64,000 nt of DNA from Eubacteriaceae bacterium ES3 (GTDB lineage: Bacteria > Bacillota > Clostridia > Eubacteriales > Eubacteriaceae): contig CP130741.1 of NCBI GenBank assembly GCA_030586155.1, positions 2,908,680 to 2,972,679 of the forward strand. The letters are read 5' to 3'. The position numbers and the translations under genes are program-made. Of this stretch, positions 1-10,689 are shown one piece after another (position 1 is the first letter of the stretch; each line of letters starts with the position of its first letter). Below the pieces are notes generated by a model. That model saw only the letters and a list, made by a program, of their open reading frames with translations, did no database searches and was not told the origin of the DNA.

Positions 1-761
1 CGATGGGTATATTGATTGAGGATCTCTCCATCTTTCACTGTAATTTTCTTTTTTTCCACCGTCATCAAATCATAATGTTTAACTGAAAAAAGAATTGCTG
101 AAACAGGTATCAATATAATGGCTACTGCCAGTTGCGGTGTTGCTTCGTGACTGATGGAATTGAAAATAATATCTGTATGACTGCCTAAAATCAGAGCAAA
201 TAGAAAAGTGGCAAAAATTAAAAGCAGTGCTCTTCTTGTTTTGCCAGTCTCCCTAATTCCGGTTATTAAAAAAAGCAGCAGACTTAGAAAAGAATATGTC
301 AGGTAATAAAGATTGAAAAAAATATCCAGGCCGTTATTCTGCGAATGATTAACCCAGCCACTTGGCGACAGAATCAGCATATACTGATTAAGAGCACTTG
401 GCTGATATAAAGCAAAAAATACAATTATAATAAGTGCTGGGAGGTATAAGAGCAGCAACAAAGGAGTTGCTCTAAGCTTTTTTGCCTGATTTGTCAATAC
501 CAGCGTAAAATGCAAAAGAAAACTGTACATACTTCCCCAACCAAAAGCAGCTACCCGCCGCCAAATAAGGGCAGTTTCCATTGTCTGAGCCGAATTAGCA
601 ATGGAAAATGAAAAAGACCAGATCCCCAATGATAAGCAGAGCCCCAAAAATGTTAATTTCCGCTCCTGACTGTTATCTTTAAACAAGATATAAAAGCCGA
701 GAAAAGTATATCCGATAAAAGCAAAATAAAATATCAGCGAATAGATTATGGGTAAAGGCAT
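1..761 (-). CDS. 7TM membrane sensor, N-terminal part (runs off left edge)
   Basis: This is the first 253 codons of a membrane signalling protein whose C-terminus lies outside the window. It starts at ATG 761 with GGAG at 771-775 and reads MPLPIIYSLIFYFAFIGYTF. It is a close paralogue of the N-terminus of the GGDEF/EAL protein at 3779-6859: the same seven predicted membrane helices, the SPSGWVN loop, and a cytoplasmic stretch ending KDGEILNQYT where the paralogue has KEGEILNEKT. This is the seven-helix sensor module used by many histidine kinases and cyclic-di-GMP enzymes. The output domain cannot be seen; by homology a GGDEF/EAL protein is most likely, but a kinase is possible. Confidence 0.8.
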   Translation of the reverse strand, partial: MPLPIIYSLIFYFAFIGYTFLGFYILFKDNSQERKLTFLGLCLSLGIWSFSFSIANSAQTMETALIWRRVAAFGWGSMYSFLLHFTLVLTNQAKKLRATPLLLLLYLPALIIIVFFALYQPSALNQYMLILSPSGWVNHSQNNGLDIFFNLYYLTYSFLSLLLFLITGIRETGKTRRALLLIFATFLFALILGSHTDIIFNSISHEATPQLAVAIILIPVSAILFSVKHYDLMTVEKKKITVKDGEILNQYTH

Positions 762-850
762 GCTTCAAACCTCCTGGAAGCAGTTTATACATATATACCC
801 GATACCGTTCTGTTCTATCCCGGATTCTGTTTTTAATTTATCATCTAATA

Positions 851-880
851 AAAAAAGTTCACCCATCGGATGAACTTTTT
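851..880. terminator. Bidirectional intrinsic terminator
   Basis: The hairpin AAAAAGTTCA / TGAACTTTTT surrounds the loop CCCATCGGA just beyond the stop of the chemotaxis gene at 884. It has A and T tracts on both sides, so it can work for leftward transcripts and for anything arriving from the left. Confidence 0.75.
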
Positions 881-883
881 AAA

Positions 884-3514
884 TTATGCTGCCGGCGCTC
901 TTCGACCAACCAGCAGGCCGACTACCCGTGTGCCCTCCTTTATTGGAGCCACATCAAAAATTACCGGTTGTTTGGTGACCTTACTGACTGTTTCTTCAGA
1001 AACCGCTGGTTGGCCCTCAAGACCCACGTCGTACCAGTATTCACCCCAGGAATCAAATTCGCCCTGACCATTTAAATATCTGGCATGTCCATTTAAATCC
1101 ATAACTGCAACATCCTGGTAACCGATGTCCTTAACTTCTGTAGCCATTGCTTCGATTTGAATTTCCCAATCCATGCTGATGGCAGCTGAGCTTTTCGACA
1201 ATTCCCTAAGTTTCACTGCCATCGGATTATCAATACTTTCTTTCTTTTGTTCCTCAGCTTTCAGCTTAAAGGCTCCGATCATCTGTTTTAGCATCTCTGC
1301 CTGACTGGATAATTCCTGGCTCGAAGCAGCACTCTCTTCCGATGTGGCAGCATTACTCTGAACCACCGTTGAAACCTGTTCAATCCCTTTGGTAATCTGA
1401 GCAATTTCTGTCGCCTGTTCATTAGAAGCCTGTGCAATTTGGCCGACCAGCTGGGTCACCTTTTCAATTTCCGAGAGAATTTCTTCTAAACTGATTGCCG
1501 TTTCATCAGCAATTTTAGTTCCTGCTGCAACTTTATCGATAGAACCTTCTATAAGCGCCGTCGTTTCCCTGGCTGCTTCGGCACTGCGGGCTGCCAGTGT
1601 TCTTACTTCTTCCGCTACTACAGCAAAACCTTTTCCATGCTCGCCAGCACGAGCTGCCTCAACTGCTGCATTTAAAGCTAAAATATTGGTTTGAAAAGCG
1701 ATATCGTCAATCACCCGAATGATTTTCACAATATTATCAGATGCTTCGTTAATCTCTGCCATCGCCGAAATCATGCTGACCATCTGTCTGTTTCCAGCTT
1801 CAGCACTGCCATGTACCCCAAGCGCACGCTCACTGGCTTCTGCCGCATGAACAGCATTTTTCCTGGTTTCTCCTGCTACTTCTTCGATGGAAGCAGATAA
1901 TTCTTCAATCGCACTGGCCTGTTCAGTGGTCCCCTGAGACAGCATTTGTGCCCCGTTTGATATTTGTGCTGCCCCGGATTCAACCTGACCGGCAGACAGC
2001 TCGATATCTTTCATGATCCCGCTTAGCTGGGTTGTAATCTCATTAATCACCACTTTAGACTGATTGAAGTCACCGTGATAATAATTTCTGATTTCATGAT
2101 TTAAGTCACCTTGCCCAATTGAACTCAAAACATTAGTCAAATCCTGCACATAATTTTTCAAAAATCCGATGGTACGATTTAAATTTTCCTTAATATGACC
2201 ATACTGCCCTTCAAACTCACCTTCCATAACCACATTGAGATTTCCTCTGGAAAGCTGATCCATTGTTTTCGATGCCAGCTGTATCGGTTCAATAACCGCA
2301 TCCATGGTCCGGTTAAATCCTTCAATGATCTTCGCATAGCCGCCTTCAAAACGCTTGGCATCCCCTCGATGATCAAGATCACCTTTAACTGCAAGTCGCG
2401 TCATCTCATCCGCTTCGGCAATCAGATCCTGAATATTTTCAATCATCTGAATCAGTTCTGGAACAAATTCATCATTGTCAGAGCGTTTGCCGATTTTTAC
2501 TAATTCATCATAATCGGAAAGATCACCCCGTGAAACATGATTTACAATCCCCTGTATATAAGTAAGTTTGCTCTGGATATCATTTACAGAATTTTTAAGA
2601 TTGTCATAAATGCCCAAATATTCTCCTTCTATTTGGGTTAGAAAATCATTATTCATAAGCTTATTAAGAACCTCTCCGGTCTCAGTCAGGGCACCCAACC
2701 CATCAATACAGGCATTTATGTTTTCTTTTAGATTATTGAAGTCCCCCTTATAGGCTGTGGTAATTTTCGGTGGGATCTCACCTCTTCCAATTCGTTCAAT
2801 CGCCTTATTGGCAACCTTTAAAGGCTTGATAAAAGTATTGATGACATTGTTAAGGGCAATGATCAAGTCTTTAAAAGCCCCACTGTAGTCATTGGTATTT
2901 CCCCGGTAATTGAGCTGTCCTTCTGTTGCCGCATTGCCAAAGTCCAGAATAGCCTGACGAATCCGGTTCATTTCTGTTAAGACTCCCTGCATCGAAACCG
3001 CCAGTACATCTTCTCCAGAACGCGGACTGATCGAAACGGAAAAATTACCGTGCGCCATTTGTTCGGCCGCTTCAGCCAGGGCGCGGTTATTCTCAATCAC
3101 AACCTTCAGGGAAGCCATCAGTTCATCTAATTCATTGCGGCCATCCAAATCAATTTCCAGATCCAGTTTGCCCAGGATCAGATGATCCGCTATCTCTTTT
3201 AATTTTGCTATTTTTCTTTCAAATTTTTGGGAAATTGCCCAGGCGATAGCACCAGTAACCAGAATAATCAGAACAGCCACCACCAGTATCTGGCTGCGAA
3301 AGTTGGCCACCAAATCTGTAATTCCATCCGTTTGAGCCAACATTGAGTTTGTCGCCATAAAAGTCAGACTTCCCAATACAAGGATTGCTAGTACAATAAG
3401 ACCCATTGTATAAAACAGCAATTGCGTTGAAATTCTGATCTTCGAAGTTGAACCTTCATTTGTTGCCTTTAAACCGGATTGCTGAACCGATTTAGTCATT
3501 AATTCTTTTTCCAT
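884..3514 (-). CDS. Methyl-accepting chemotaxis protein with a Cache-like fragment at its C-terminus
   Basis: 876-residue transducer. The N-terminus has two membrane helices (about 31-53 and 74-92) joined by only about 20 residues, so there is almost no extracellular sensor. A HAMP domain and several HAMP-like repeats follow (about 95-480), then the canonical signalling hairpin (about 480-750) with its conserved tip [19 protein letters not shown]. The odd part is the last ~95 residues (about 780-876): [14 protein letters not shown]... and [20 protein letters not shown] match the extracellular dCache domain of the MCPs at 11129 and 14495, here placed after the signalling domain and therefore predicted cytoplasmic. 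Start ATG 3514 is preceded by AGAGGT. It probably relays a cytoplasmic or membrane-proximal signal to CheA/CheW; the ligand is unknown. Confidence 0.93.
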   Translation of the reverse strand: MEKELMTKSVQQSGLKATNEGSTSKIRISTQLLFYTMGLIVLAILVLGSLTFMATNSMLAQTDGITDLVANFRSQILVVAVLIILVTGAIAWAISQKFERKIAKLKEIADHLILGKLDLEIDLDGRNELDELMASLKVVIENNRALAEAAEQMAHGNFSVSISPRSGEDVLAVSMQGVLTEMNRIRQAILDFGNAATEGQLNYRGNTNDYSGAFKDLIIALNNVINTFIKPLKVANKAIERIGRGEIPPKITTAYKGDFNNLKENINACIDGLGALTETGEVLNKLMNNDFLTQIEGEYLGIYDNLKNSVNDIQSKLTYIQGIVNHVSRGDLSDYDELVKIGKRSDNDEFVPELIQMIENIQDLIAEADEMTRLAVKGDLDHRGDAKRFEGGYAKIIEGFNRTMDAVIEPIQLASKTMDQLSRGNLNVVMEGEFEGQYGHIKENLNRTIGFLKNYVQDLTNVLSSIGQGDLNHEIRNYYHGDFNQSKVVINEITTQLSGIMKDIELSAGQVESGAAQISNGAQMLSQGTTEQASAIEELSASIEEVAGETRKNAVHAAEASERALGVHGSAEAGNRQMVSMISAMAEINEASDNIVKIIRVIDDIAFQTNILALNAAVEAARAGEHGKGFAVVAEEVRTLAARSAEAARETTALIEGSIDKVAAGTKIADETAISLEEILSEIEKVTQLVGQIAQASNEQATEIAQITKGIEQVSTVVQSNAATSEESAASSQELSSQAEMLKQMIGAFKLKAEEQKKESIDNPMAVKLRELSKSSAAISMDWEIQIEAMATEVKDIGYQDVAVMDLNGHARYLNGQGEFDSWGEYWYDVGLEGQPAVSEETVSKVTKQPVIFDVAPIKEGTRVVGLLVGRRAPAA

Positions 3515-3701
3515 ATTTACCTCTATCTTTAAAACATTTAATCCGTATAACAGTATATCCCTTTGTTAAAATTTCATCAACTGTATTTTATGGTAAAATA
3601 TATAACTTTTCTATGTTCATTTCCATACCAGATTAGTCCGAAGTCAGGCAATTTTTTATACATATTTAAATCCTAATAAATTGGCAGCTGCAGGCAAACA
3701 T

Positions 3702-3745
3702 AAAAAGACCGGTTCACAGCGCTAAAAGCATCTGTAAAACGGTCT
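3702..3745 (-). terminator. Intrinsic terminator of the GGDEF/EAL gene
   Basis: On the minus strand AGACCG...CGGTCT closes a long hairpin followed by TTTTT, about 35 bases past the stop at 3779. Confidence 0.7.
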
Positions 3746-3778
3746 CCTAGTATAACTCACAGTTCAATTTTCTTTTAA

Positions 3779-6700
3779 TCAATACAGCACTAACTCTTCT
3801 TTCAACGAAGCTGTTGATATCTGCTCAGTCCTGAAATTTTTCTTTTGCAAGTGTTTGCTCAACTCTTCGGCGGGCATAGGGCGATAGAAGTAATAGCCCT
3901 GTACTTCATCACAGCCGGATTCCTTAAGAAACGCCAATTGTGTCTCTGTTTCAACCCCTTCTGCCAATACTTTTATCTTGAGAATTTTAGCCAGTTGGAT
4001 GATGGTATTGGCAATCGGCCGATTTTTAGGATTTTCATCAATTTCCCTGATAAAGGTAATATCCATCTTGATCCGATCAAAGGGGATATTTTTGATCCGG
4101 TTTAGTGATGAATATTCCACCCCAAAATCATCTATCGCCATATTAATCCCGATACTTTTCAGTTCCCCGATAATCTTGGCCGTTCTTTCGTCATTTTTGA
4201 AAGCCAGCGATTCTGTAATTTCCAATTCCAGCTGGTCAGGCTCTAAACCATTACTGGACAAACTGGCTTTAATGATTTTTATCAAACCGGGATTTTCCAA
4301 CTGCTCACAGGAGAGATTGACCGCCATCGTCAAAGCTTCATATCCCTGTTCCTGCCAACCCTTCATCTGCCTGCAGGCTGTCTCAATTACCCACTGATCT
4401 ATGGGCTTCATCAGTCCAGGATGTTTCATAGCCAGCGGAATAAAAGCGTTTGGAGTCAGTAAACCCAATTCCGGATGATTCCAGCGAATAAGTGCTTCAA
4501 TGCCATTAATTTTCATCGTCTTAAGACTTATCTGCGGCTGATAGAAAAGCTCCAGCTCATCATTTTCAATCGCCCGATACAAATCATTGGTTAGACGAGT
4601 CTTTAGCTTTTGGTCTTCTTTTAACACCGGTGAACAGCAGGTAATCCGATTTTTTCCCTGATCCTTTGAGTAATACATGGAAAGATCCGCATTTTTAATC
4701 AGGCTGTCGGGATCCTCCCCGTCATTGGGATATAAAGATACACCCAGGCTGGCTGTGATAAACAATTCCTGCCCTCTTATTTCCATTGGCGAAGTAAATA
4801 CTGTCATCAGATGGGAAAGAACTTGATCGATATCCCCAGATCGATGAATGCCACTCAGCATCACCAGAAACTCATCGCCACCAAAACGGCAAACCAGATC
4901 ATTCTTACGCACTCTTTTGCGGAGTCGCTGCCCCACTTCTATCAGAAGTTCATCACCGGCATTATGTCCCAGAGTATCATTAATCGTTTTAAAACCATCA
5001 ATATCAAGAAATACAACCCCCACCGCTTTATGGCTACGCGATGCTGAATAAATTTCACGCACCAGATGTTCATGAAAGAGCGTACGGTTGGGTAAACCGG
5101 TAAGCCCGTCATAATAGGCCAGATTTTTAATTTTTGCCTCTGACTGCAATTTGTTCAAAGCATCAATCAAAAGATTACTGACAATTTTTACGCTGTTGTA
5201 CTGACTGTCTCCCCAATGCACCATCTGATTAAGGTATTCCGCCTGCAGAACGCCAGGTTTTTGTTCACCACATACCGGTACTGCATAAAAGCTTTTAATC
5301 TCCTGCGGTAGTTCCATGTTATTTGCGGACGCATCTGCAACTGCCAGAATCTGATCTGCCTGAAGGTCCGCTCTTCTCCATAGGGGAATTGTAATCGCCT
5401 GTGAATCAGTCTTTCTGTACCAATGATGGACCTTTTCCACCATCTCATTTTCATCAATGAAGAAAAGGCTTAGTCGATCCGTTTCAAGAAACTCGCCACA
5501 ACGCCTCAAGAGATTTTCAATCTTTTCATGGCGATTGTTCTCACTGATATTAATTAGATCTGTTGAAATCTCGGAAATCATTTTCTGCAGATGAATTTGT
5601 TCCTCATTTTCTCGGAGTCGCTTTAAAAAAACCTGGTTGATGTAGATAGCCATAAACAAAAACAAGCTGACAAAGATAATCCGATCCAAATGATCCATTG
5701 CGACAATTTCAACATATATTGAGGGCCTTATAATCCACAGAGCCACAAGCGACAGCAGATAAGAGCCGCCCAAAAAAAGCAGATACTTTTCATTTCTAAA
5801 AGGAATCAGTAAAATAATAAACACTACCGGTGCAGCCCAGACGGTGACCGCCCCATAATCTCTATAATATATGATCAGATAGGGAATCGTCACCGCCAGA
5901 ATGGTAATTAAAAGCATGTCTTTATCAGTATCTTTTAGTTTCGAATGGTTTATTAGCAGCAAAGCGATTCCCAATCCGGCCAATATCAGACTAGTTGCCA
6001 TAGCCATCCAAAAGGAAAAATTCCAGAGAAAATAACCCGATACAAAGTTAGTATTGGCGCCAATCAGATAAGCCAGCATTAAATAATGGTAAATTTTCTG
6101 CTGTGTCTTTTCGTTTAGTATTTCGCCCTCCTTTGCCTGAACAGTCTTTTTGTCCAAATCAATAAAATCATATTGCATAATCGAAAATAAAATAGCTGAA
6201 ACCGGAATCAGAATAATTGCCGGCGCCATCTGCGGAGCTACTTCTCGGCTAATCGTATTTATAACAGTATCGGTAACGCTGCCAAGAATTAAAGCCAGCA
6301 GGAAAGTAGAAAAAACCAGGAACATGGCTTTTCTTTTTTTCCCGCTTTCTCTGATGCCAGCTAACAATAATAGCATCAGGGAAAGGATGGAACATCCTAT
6401 GTAATAAACATTAAAGAACTGATCAAATATATTGTTTTCTGGTATATTCACCCATCCGCTGGGAGTCAAAAAAAGATGATGCTGGTGGACAGCAGTCGGC
6501 TCGTATAAGGCAAATAAAAAGATAATCAACATGGCCGGCAGATAAATCAGTAATAGCAAAGGCATTTTTCTGAGAGCCTTAGCCCGGTCTGTAATGATAA
6601 GCACGAAATGCAAAAGAAAAGCATACATACCACCCCAGCCAATTACTGCAAACCGGCGCCAAAACATGGCAATTTCCAGGGAATCGGCCGAATTGGCAAT

Positions 6701-6859
6701 CGAAAAGGAAAAGGACCAGATCGCCAGCGTCAGACAAATGCCAAAAAAGGCCAGCTTTCGCTCCCGATAATTGTCCTTGAAAAGAATATAAAATCCGAAG
6801 AATGTGTAGCCTACAAAAGCAACATAAAAGATCAACGAGTAGATCAGGGGTAGATCCAT
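3779..6859 (-). CDS. Membrane-bound GGDEF/EAL cyclic-di-GMP enzyme with 7TM sensor
   Basis: About 1026 residues. Order: 7TM sensor (1-225); a second block of about six membrane helices (258-420); a GAF-like region (430-585); GGDEF (about 587-755, motif RFGGDEF intact near 663); EAL (about 772-1010, EALIRW near 789, with downstream ITESLAF and DDFG). Both catalytic signatures are present, so it may make and/or degrade c-di-GMP; the balance cannot be told from sequence. A start at 6865 is possible, but GGAGG at 6866-6870 abuts that ATG. ATG 6859, six bases downstream, is better spaced and matches the paralogue at 1-761 (MDLPLIYSL versus MPLPIIYSL). A PAS-GGDEF gene lies just upstream in the same direction. 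Confidence 0.93.
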   Translation of the reverse strand: MDLPLIYSLIFYVAFVGYTFFGFYILFKDNYRERKLAFFGICLTLAIWSFSFSIANSADSLEIAMFWRRFAVIGWGGMYAFLLHFVLIITDRAKALRKMPLLLLIYLPAMLIIFLFALYEPTAVHQHHLFLTPSGWVNIPENNIFDQFFNVYYIGCSILSLMLLLLAGIRESGKKRKAMFLVFSTFLLALILGSVTDTVINTISREVAPQMAPAIILIPVSAILFSIMQYDFIDLDKKTVQAKEGEILNEKTQQKIYHYLMLAYLIGANTNFVSGYFLWNFSFWMAMATSLILAGLGIALLLINHSKLKDTDKDMLLITILAVTIPYLIIYYRDYGAVTVWAAPVVFIILLIPFRNEKYLLFLGGSYLLSLVALWIIRPSIYVEIVAMDHLDRIIFVSLFLFMAIYINQVFLKRLRENEEQIHLQKMISEISTDLINISENNRHEKIENLLRRCGEFLETDRLSLFFIDENEMVEKVHHWYRKTDSQAITIPLWRRADLQADQILAVADASANNMELPQEIKSFYAVPVCGEQKPGVLQAEYLNQMVHWGDSQYNSVKIVSNLLIDALNKLQSEAKIKNLAYYDGLTGLPNRTLFHEHLVREIYSASRSHKAVGVVFLDIDGFKTINDTLGHNAGDELLIEVGQRLRKRVRKNDLVCRFGGDEFLVMLSGIHRSGDIDQVLSHLMTVFTSPMEIRGQELFITASLGVSLYPNDGEDPDSLIKNADLSMYYSKDQGKNRITCCSPVLKEDQKLKTRLTNDLYRAIENDELELFYQPQISLKTMKINGIEALIRWNHPELGLLTPNAFIPLAMKHPGLMKPIDQWVIETACRQMKGWQEQGYEALTMAVNLSCEQLENPGLIKIIKASLSSNGLEPDQLELEITESLAFKNDERTAKIIGELKSIGINMAIDDFGVEYSSLNRIKNIPFDRIKMDITFIREIDENPKNRPIANTIIQLAKILKIKVLAEGVETETQLAFLKESGCDEVQGYYFYRPMPAEELSKHLQKKNFRTEQISTASLKEELVLY

Positions 6860-6958
6860 GGGCATCCTCCAATCAGCAGTTTATGATTGTATACCCGGAT
6901 AACCGACTTTTATTCTTTTGGCTCTTTTTTTACAAAAAAAACGGAGGGCGAGCAGATG

Positions 6959-8488
6959 TCATTCTTCTTCGCCTTCCGAATAAACTCGGTAATTATTTTT
7001 TCCCATTTTCTTTGCCTGATACATGGCCTTGTCGGCACTCACAAGCAACGCTTCATGATTACTGCCATGTTCAGGATAAAAAGCAATCCCAATACTGATG
7101 GTTACCAGTAATTTTTCACTGGTCAAAGGTTTTTGAATTGCCTTAAGCATTTTATCAGCAACGATCTCGACATCAGATACGGTTTCAAATTCAGGAATAA
7201 TAACCGTGAATTCATCCCCACCCATCCTGGCAACGGTATCGCCTTTTCTCATGATGCTTTTGAGTTCATCAGAAACAGCCTTCAGGAGTTCATCTCCCAT
7301 ATCGTGTCCATAACTGTCATTGATCTCCTTAAAGCCATCGAGATCCAGGTACATTATTGCCAGCCGAGTCTGATATCGGGCCGCATTTGCCACGGAAATC
7401 ATCAGTCGGTCATTAAAAAGGCCACGATTAGCCAACCCTGTTAAAGTATCGTGATACGCAAGATATTTGGCTTTTTCCGATTCTTCTCGGCGCTTGGTGA
7501 TATCCTCTTTTACCGAGACGTAATGAAATATCTCGCCATTCTCATCAAATATCGGTGAAATTGAAATATATTCCCAATAAAGCTCTCCGTCCTTTTTGAA
7601 ATTTTCTTGTTCTCTCTTCCATATTTTTCCCCTGGTGACTGTATTGTGTAAATCCTCATAGACATGTTTCATTTGACTTTCCTGATACAATACCCCGATG
7701 TTTTGACCAATCAGATCGGCAGGAGTATATCCGGTAATCTTTGTATAATGGGGATTTACATATTCAATTTCTCCTTTATCATCACTGATTAGTACTGCAA
7801 CTGGGCTATGTTCGATTGCGTGGTAGTAAGTCCGCATCTGATCCTGAGCCTTTTTATAGTCAGTAAAGTCTTCAACAATTCCCTGAACGCCCACAATTTC
7901 ACCGGTAAAATTATGAAGCGGAACAAAATGCATCCTTAAATAAACGTCTTTTCCCCATTTGGATGTATAGATGGATTCTCCTCTGAAATCTTCACCCGTT
8001 TCGGCACAGTGTTTCAGGCTGGCGGCAATTCCACTGTCCACCAGTGGCGGGAAGGTGAATACATTAACTGCTTTTGTTGCCTCAACTGAAGGCGACCCCA
8101 GCAGTTTTACCACCGCCGGATTTACCATTAAAATTTCACCATCACGGTCGCAGGTTATAATACCTGCCGGCGAATTTTCAACCAGCAAACGATATCGCTC
8201 ATCCCTTTCATCCATCTCCCTTGACAAGCTCTTTTTTTCTGCTTCACTGTTGCGAGTGACATTAACCACTTCCTTTTCGCAGTTCTTCAATTGGCGGTCA
8301 ATGTAGAAATAAAGGGGAGGTACAAATAAAATTATAAACCCAATCGCATAAAACAGACCCTGTTCAGCCATTCCCGGCAAAAAAAACGGCAACAGAAAGT
8401 AAACTGCCATCACCACCAGGACGGCAATTATCGTTATACTGATCACACAGAACCAGGTCTTCTTTCTCCGAAATTCTTCACAATTCAT
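6959..8488 (-). CDS. Membrane diguanylate cyclase with two PAS domains
   Basis: 509 residues. Two N-terminal membrane helices (about 12-35 and 44-63) with a very short loop, a short coiled coil, PAS (about 95-215, ending in a PAC-like VQGIVEDFTDYKKAQ), a second PAS/PAC (about 220-345), and a GGDEF domain (345-505) with an intact RMGGDEF motif near 421. The predicted reaction is synthesis of c-di-GMP from two GTP, gated by a ligand or redox state sensed by the PAS pair. Start ATG 8488 has GGAG upstream. About 95 bases separate its stop from the next gene (start 6859), with no clear terminator between, so the two may be co-transcribed. Confidence 0.93.
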   Translation of the reverse strand: MNCEEFRRKKTWFCVISITIIAVLVVMAVYFLLPFFLPGMAEQGLFYAIGFIILFVPPLYFYIDRQLKNCEKEVVNVTRNSEAEKKSLSREMDERDERYRLLVENSPAGIITCDRDGEILMVNPAVVKLLGSPSVEATKAVNVFTFPPLVDSGIAASLKHCAETGEDFRGESIYTSKWGKDVYLRMHFVPLHNFTGEIVGVQGIVEDFTDYKKAQDQMRTYYHAIEHSPVAVLISDDKGEIEYVNPHYTKITGYTPADLIGQNIGVLYQESQMKHVYEDLHNTVTRGKIWKREQENFKKDGELYWEYISISPIFDENGEIFHYVSVKEDITKRREESEKAKYLAYHDTLTGLANRGLFNDRLMISVANAARYQTRLAIMYLDLDGFKEINDSYGHDMGDELLKAVSDELKSIMRKGDTVARMGGDEFTVIIPEFETVSDVEIVADKMLKAIQKPLTSEKLLVTISIGIAFYPEHGSNHEALLVSADKAMYQAKKMGKNNYRVYSEGEEE

Positions 8489-8610
8489 ATTGGGCTCCTC
8501 TAAACAGTGCTCTAGTCAAATCAATAATATCTAATAATAACATTTTATTTGCTTTCATTATACCCTAAAAAAAAACATTATATCAAAATTATCACTCTCT
8601 TTAGTCTATA

Positions 8611-8634
8611 AAAAAACACCCGGCCGAAGCCGGG
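8611..8634 (-). terminator. Intrinsic terminator of the enoate-reductase-like gene
   Basis: CCCGGC, loop CGAA, GCCGGG (8619-8634), with six A on the left (8611-8616), which is a T run when read leftward. It lies about 70 bases past the stop at 8706. Confidence 0.85.
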
Positions 8635-8705
8635 CATACATTCCGTAAAATAAACTTTGCACCAACATTGAATCACCTCAGCTTATACAGCATCAGGCAT
8701 TTTCC

Positions 8706-10682
8706 TTATATTAAATGATAAGCGGCGGCAAAAGCTGTTTCTACCGCATTGGCAATACGTCCAACACATTTGGTATCACCAATTTTAATCACTCTTTCAA
8801 AATCAGTTGCCAATTCATCAGCCAAACGATGCTCGGCTTTAACACCAAGCGATAAAACAACTGCATCCAGATCCATCGATATCGCCTGTCCATCAGCTTT
8901 TTCCAGCATTACTCCAGTGCTGGTAATTTCCACCAGTTTATGGCCTGGCATAAAGACCGTTCCAAATTTCATCAATCTTGCCTGGACATCGCTGAAAGAC
9001 TGCCAGCTGGCGCCAGGTCCTATTTGATCCGCCATTTCCACGACACAAACTTCATTATCCTGGGTTTCCAAAAGCTCTGCGGTTTCGACACCGGTCATAC
9101 CAGAACCGATTACTGCCACTTTTTTACCGGTCAGGCTGACTTTTCCTGTCAAAACGTCAGTACTAGTACATACAAAGTCCTGATCAATCCCTTTGATGGC
9201 AGCCGGAACAATGGATTCAGAACCGGTACCGACAAAAACGGCATAAGGACTTAAGCCTTTAATCGCTTCTTTGGTCGCAGCTGCGCCCAGTCGGATATCA
9301 ACCCCAAGTTTATTGAGCTGATTTTTATAGTAATCAATCAACCAGTTAATTTTGTCCTTATGGGGTGGTTTATTAGCCAGACAGAGCTGGCCGCCCAGTT
9401 CAGCTTCTTTTTCAAAAAGCACGACCTTAAATTGTCGTTCAGCCAGTTTGACCGCCGCTTCCATCCCGGCCGGGCCACCGCCGATAACAACTACCAGCCG
9501 CCCGTCACCATTAGTACGGGCATCATTGTAGAACCACTCACGAGCGGCTCGAGCATTAATTGCACACGCAAAGGGCTCTCCCTTCATACCATTTTCAATC
9601 ATTGAATCCATGCAATTGAGGCAGGAAATACAGCGCCGGATATCTTCGACCTGGCCTTTTGCAGCTTTATTAACCCAATCCGGATCAGCCAGCATACCAC
9701 GGGCAATGGTTACCCCATCCACCTTACCTTCAGCAATGATTTTTTCTGCAAATTCCGGATTTCTGATCACGCCAACACCAAAGACTGGTACATCTACAGC
9801 TTTTTTTATCGCTTCTGCTAAATAGATTTTCCATCCTTCAGGATAGGAAATTGGTTCCCATGCCCAATTCATGGTTTCATAGATACCGGCTGAAACATTA
9901 ACTGCATCCAAACCAAAAGGCACCAGATACTGGCAGATCTTAACGGCCTCATCAAGCATCAGTCCATCTTCTTCAAAGGGAAACATAGACTCCCGCAAAA
10001 ATTCATCGGCAGAAATTCTCAGCATGACCGGATAATCCCGTCCGACTCGAGCCCGAATCCCCTCGATGATTTCTTTAATCACCCGGGCACGGTTTTCGGT
10101 ACTGCCACCATATTCATCGGTGCGCTTATTGGTTAACGGTGAAATAAACTGGTTAAGCAGATATCCATGAGCACTATGGAGTTCGACACCATCAATCCCT
10201 GCCTTGTAGCAGCGCTCAGCAGCATCGATATAATTATCGATCAGTTTTTTTATATCCTCTTTAGTCATTTCCCGACACTCGGCCTGGGTCAGCATACTTT
10301 TTATCCCACTAGGCGAAATGGTTGCCCTTCCACCGATAGCTATATTATCAGTCTGACGACCTGGATGATGCAATTGAATAAAGATCGCCCCATCGTAAAA
10401 ATGTATATCTTTAGCCAGCTTGGTAAGACCTGGGATACAATCATCGGTAGCTGCCGATGTCTGACGCGGCATCATCACCCCGGTTTCATTATCAACCCGG
10501 GTTACTTCAGTAATAATCAAACCAACTCCGCCTTTGGCCCGCTCAGCATAATAAGCACGTTCACATTCCGAAACTGTAGCGTTATCATGAGCCGTTCCAG
10601 AACCCATCGCGCCCATAACAACGCGATTTCTAATTTTCAAAGAACCAATATTAATAGGTGATAACAGATTTTCAAATGACAT
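8706..10682 (-). CDS. NADH:flavin oxidoreductase / 2-enoate reductase family enzyme
   Basis: 658 residues, the size of the 2,4-dienoyl-CoA reductase/2-enoate reductase group. An N-terminal Old-Yellow-Enzyme TIM barrel for FMN (1-345; HSAHGYLLNQF and SPLTNKRTDEYGGS are typical) is followed by a [4Fe-4S] cysteine cluster (CISCLNCMD...CAIN, about 350-372). The C-terminal part has FAD/NAD(P)H-binding Rossmann motifs (VVVIGGGPAGMEAA near 397; VAVIGSGMTGVE near 520). The family reduces activated C=C bonds of enoates or enoyl-CoAs with NAD(P)H, which suits an acetogen using unsaturated acids as electron acceptors; the real substrate is not deducible. Start ATG 10682 is preceded by AAGGAG. It appears monocistronic with its own terminator. 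Confidence 0.9.
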   Translation of the reverse strand: MSFENLLSPINIGSLKIRNRVVMGAMGSGTAHDNATVSECERAYYAERAKGGVGLIITEVTRVDNETGVMMPRQTSAATDDCIPGLTKLAKDIHFYDGAIFIQLHHPGRQTDNIAIGGRATISPSGIKSMLTQAECREMTKEDIKKLIDNYIDAAERCYKAGIDGVELHSAHGYLLNQFISPLTNKRTDEYGGSTENRARVIKEIIEGIRARVGRDYPVMLRISADEFLRESMFPFEEDGLMLDEAVKICQYLVPFGLDAVNVSAGIYETMNWAWEPISYPEGWKIYLAEAIKKAVDVPVFGVGVIRNPEFAEKIIAEGKVDGVTIARGMLADPDWVNKAAKGQVEDIRRCISCLNCMDSMIENGMKGEPFACAINARAAREWFYNDARTNGDGRLVVVIGGGPAGMEAAVKLAERQFKVVLFEKEAELGGQLCLANKPPHKDKINWLIDYYKNQLNKLGVDIRLGAAATKEAIKGLSPYAVFVGTGSESIVPAAIKGIDQDFVCTSTDVLTGKVSLTGKKVAVIGSGMTGVETAELLETQDNEVCVVEMADQIGPGASWQSFSDVQARLMKFGTVFMPGHKLVEITSTGVMLEKADGQAISMDLDAVVLSLGVKAEHRLADELATDFERVIKIGDTKCVGRIANAVETAFAAAYHLI

Positions 10683-10689
10683 AATTTTC

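Noticed and set aside
3845-5047. Several 60-140-residue + strand ORFs opposite the GGDEF/EAL gene
   Set aside because: Antisense shadows without ribosome sites or recognisable sequence.
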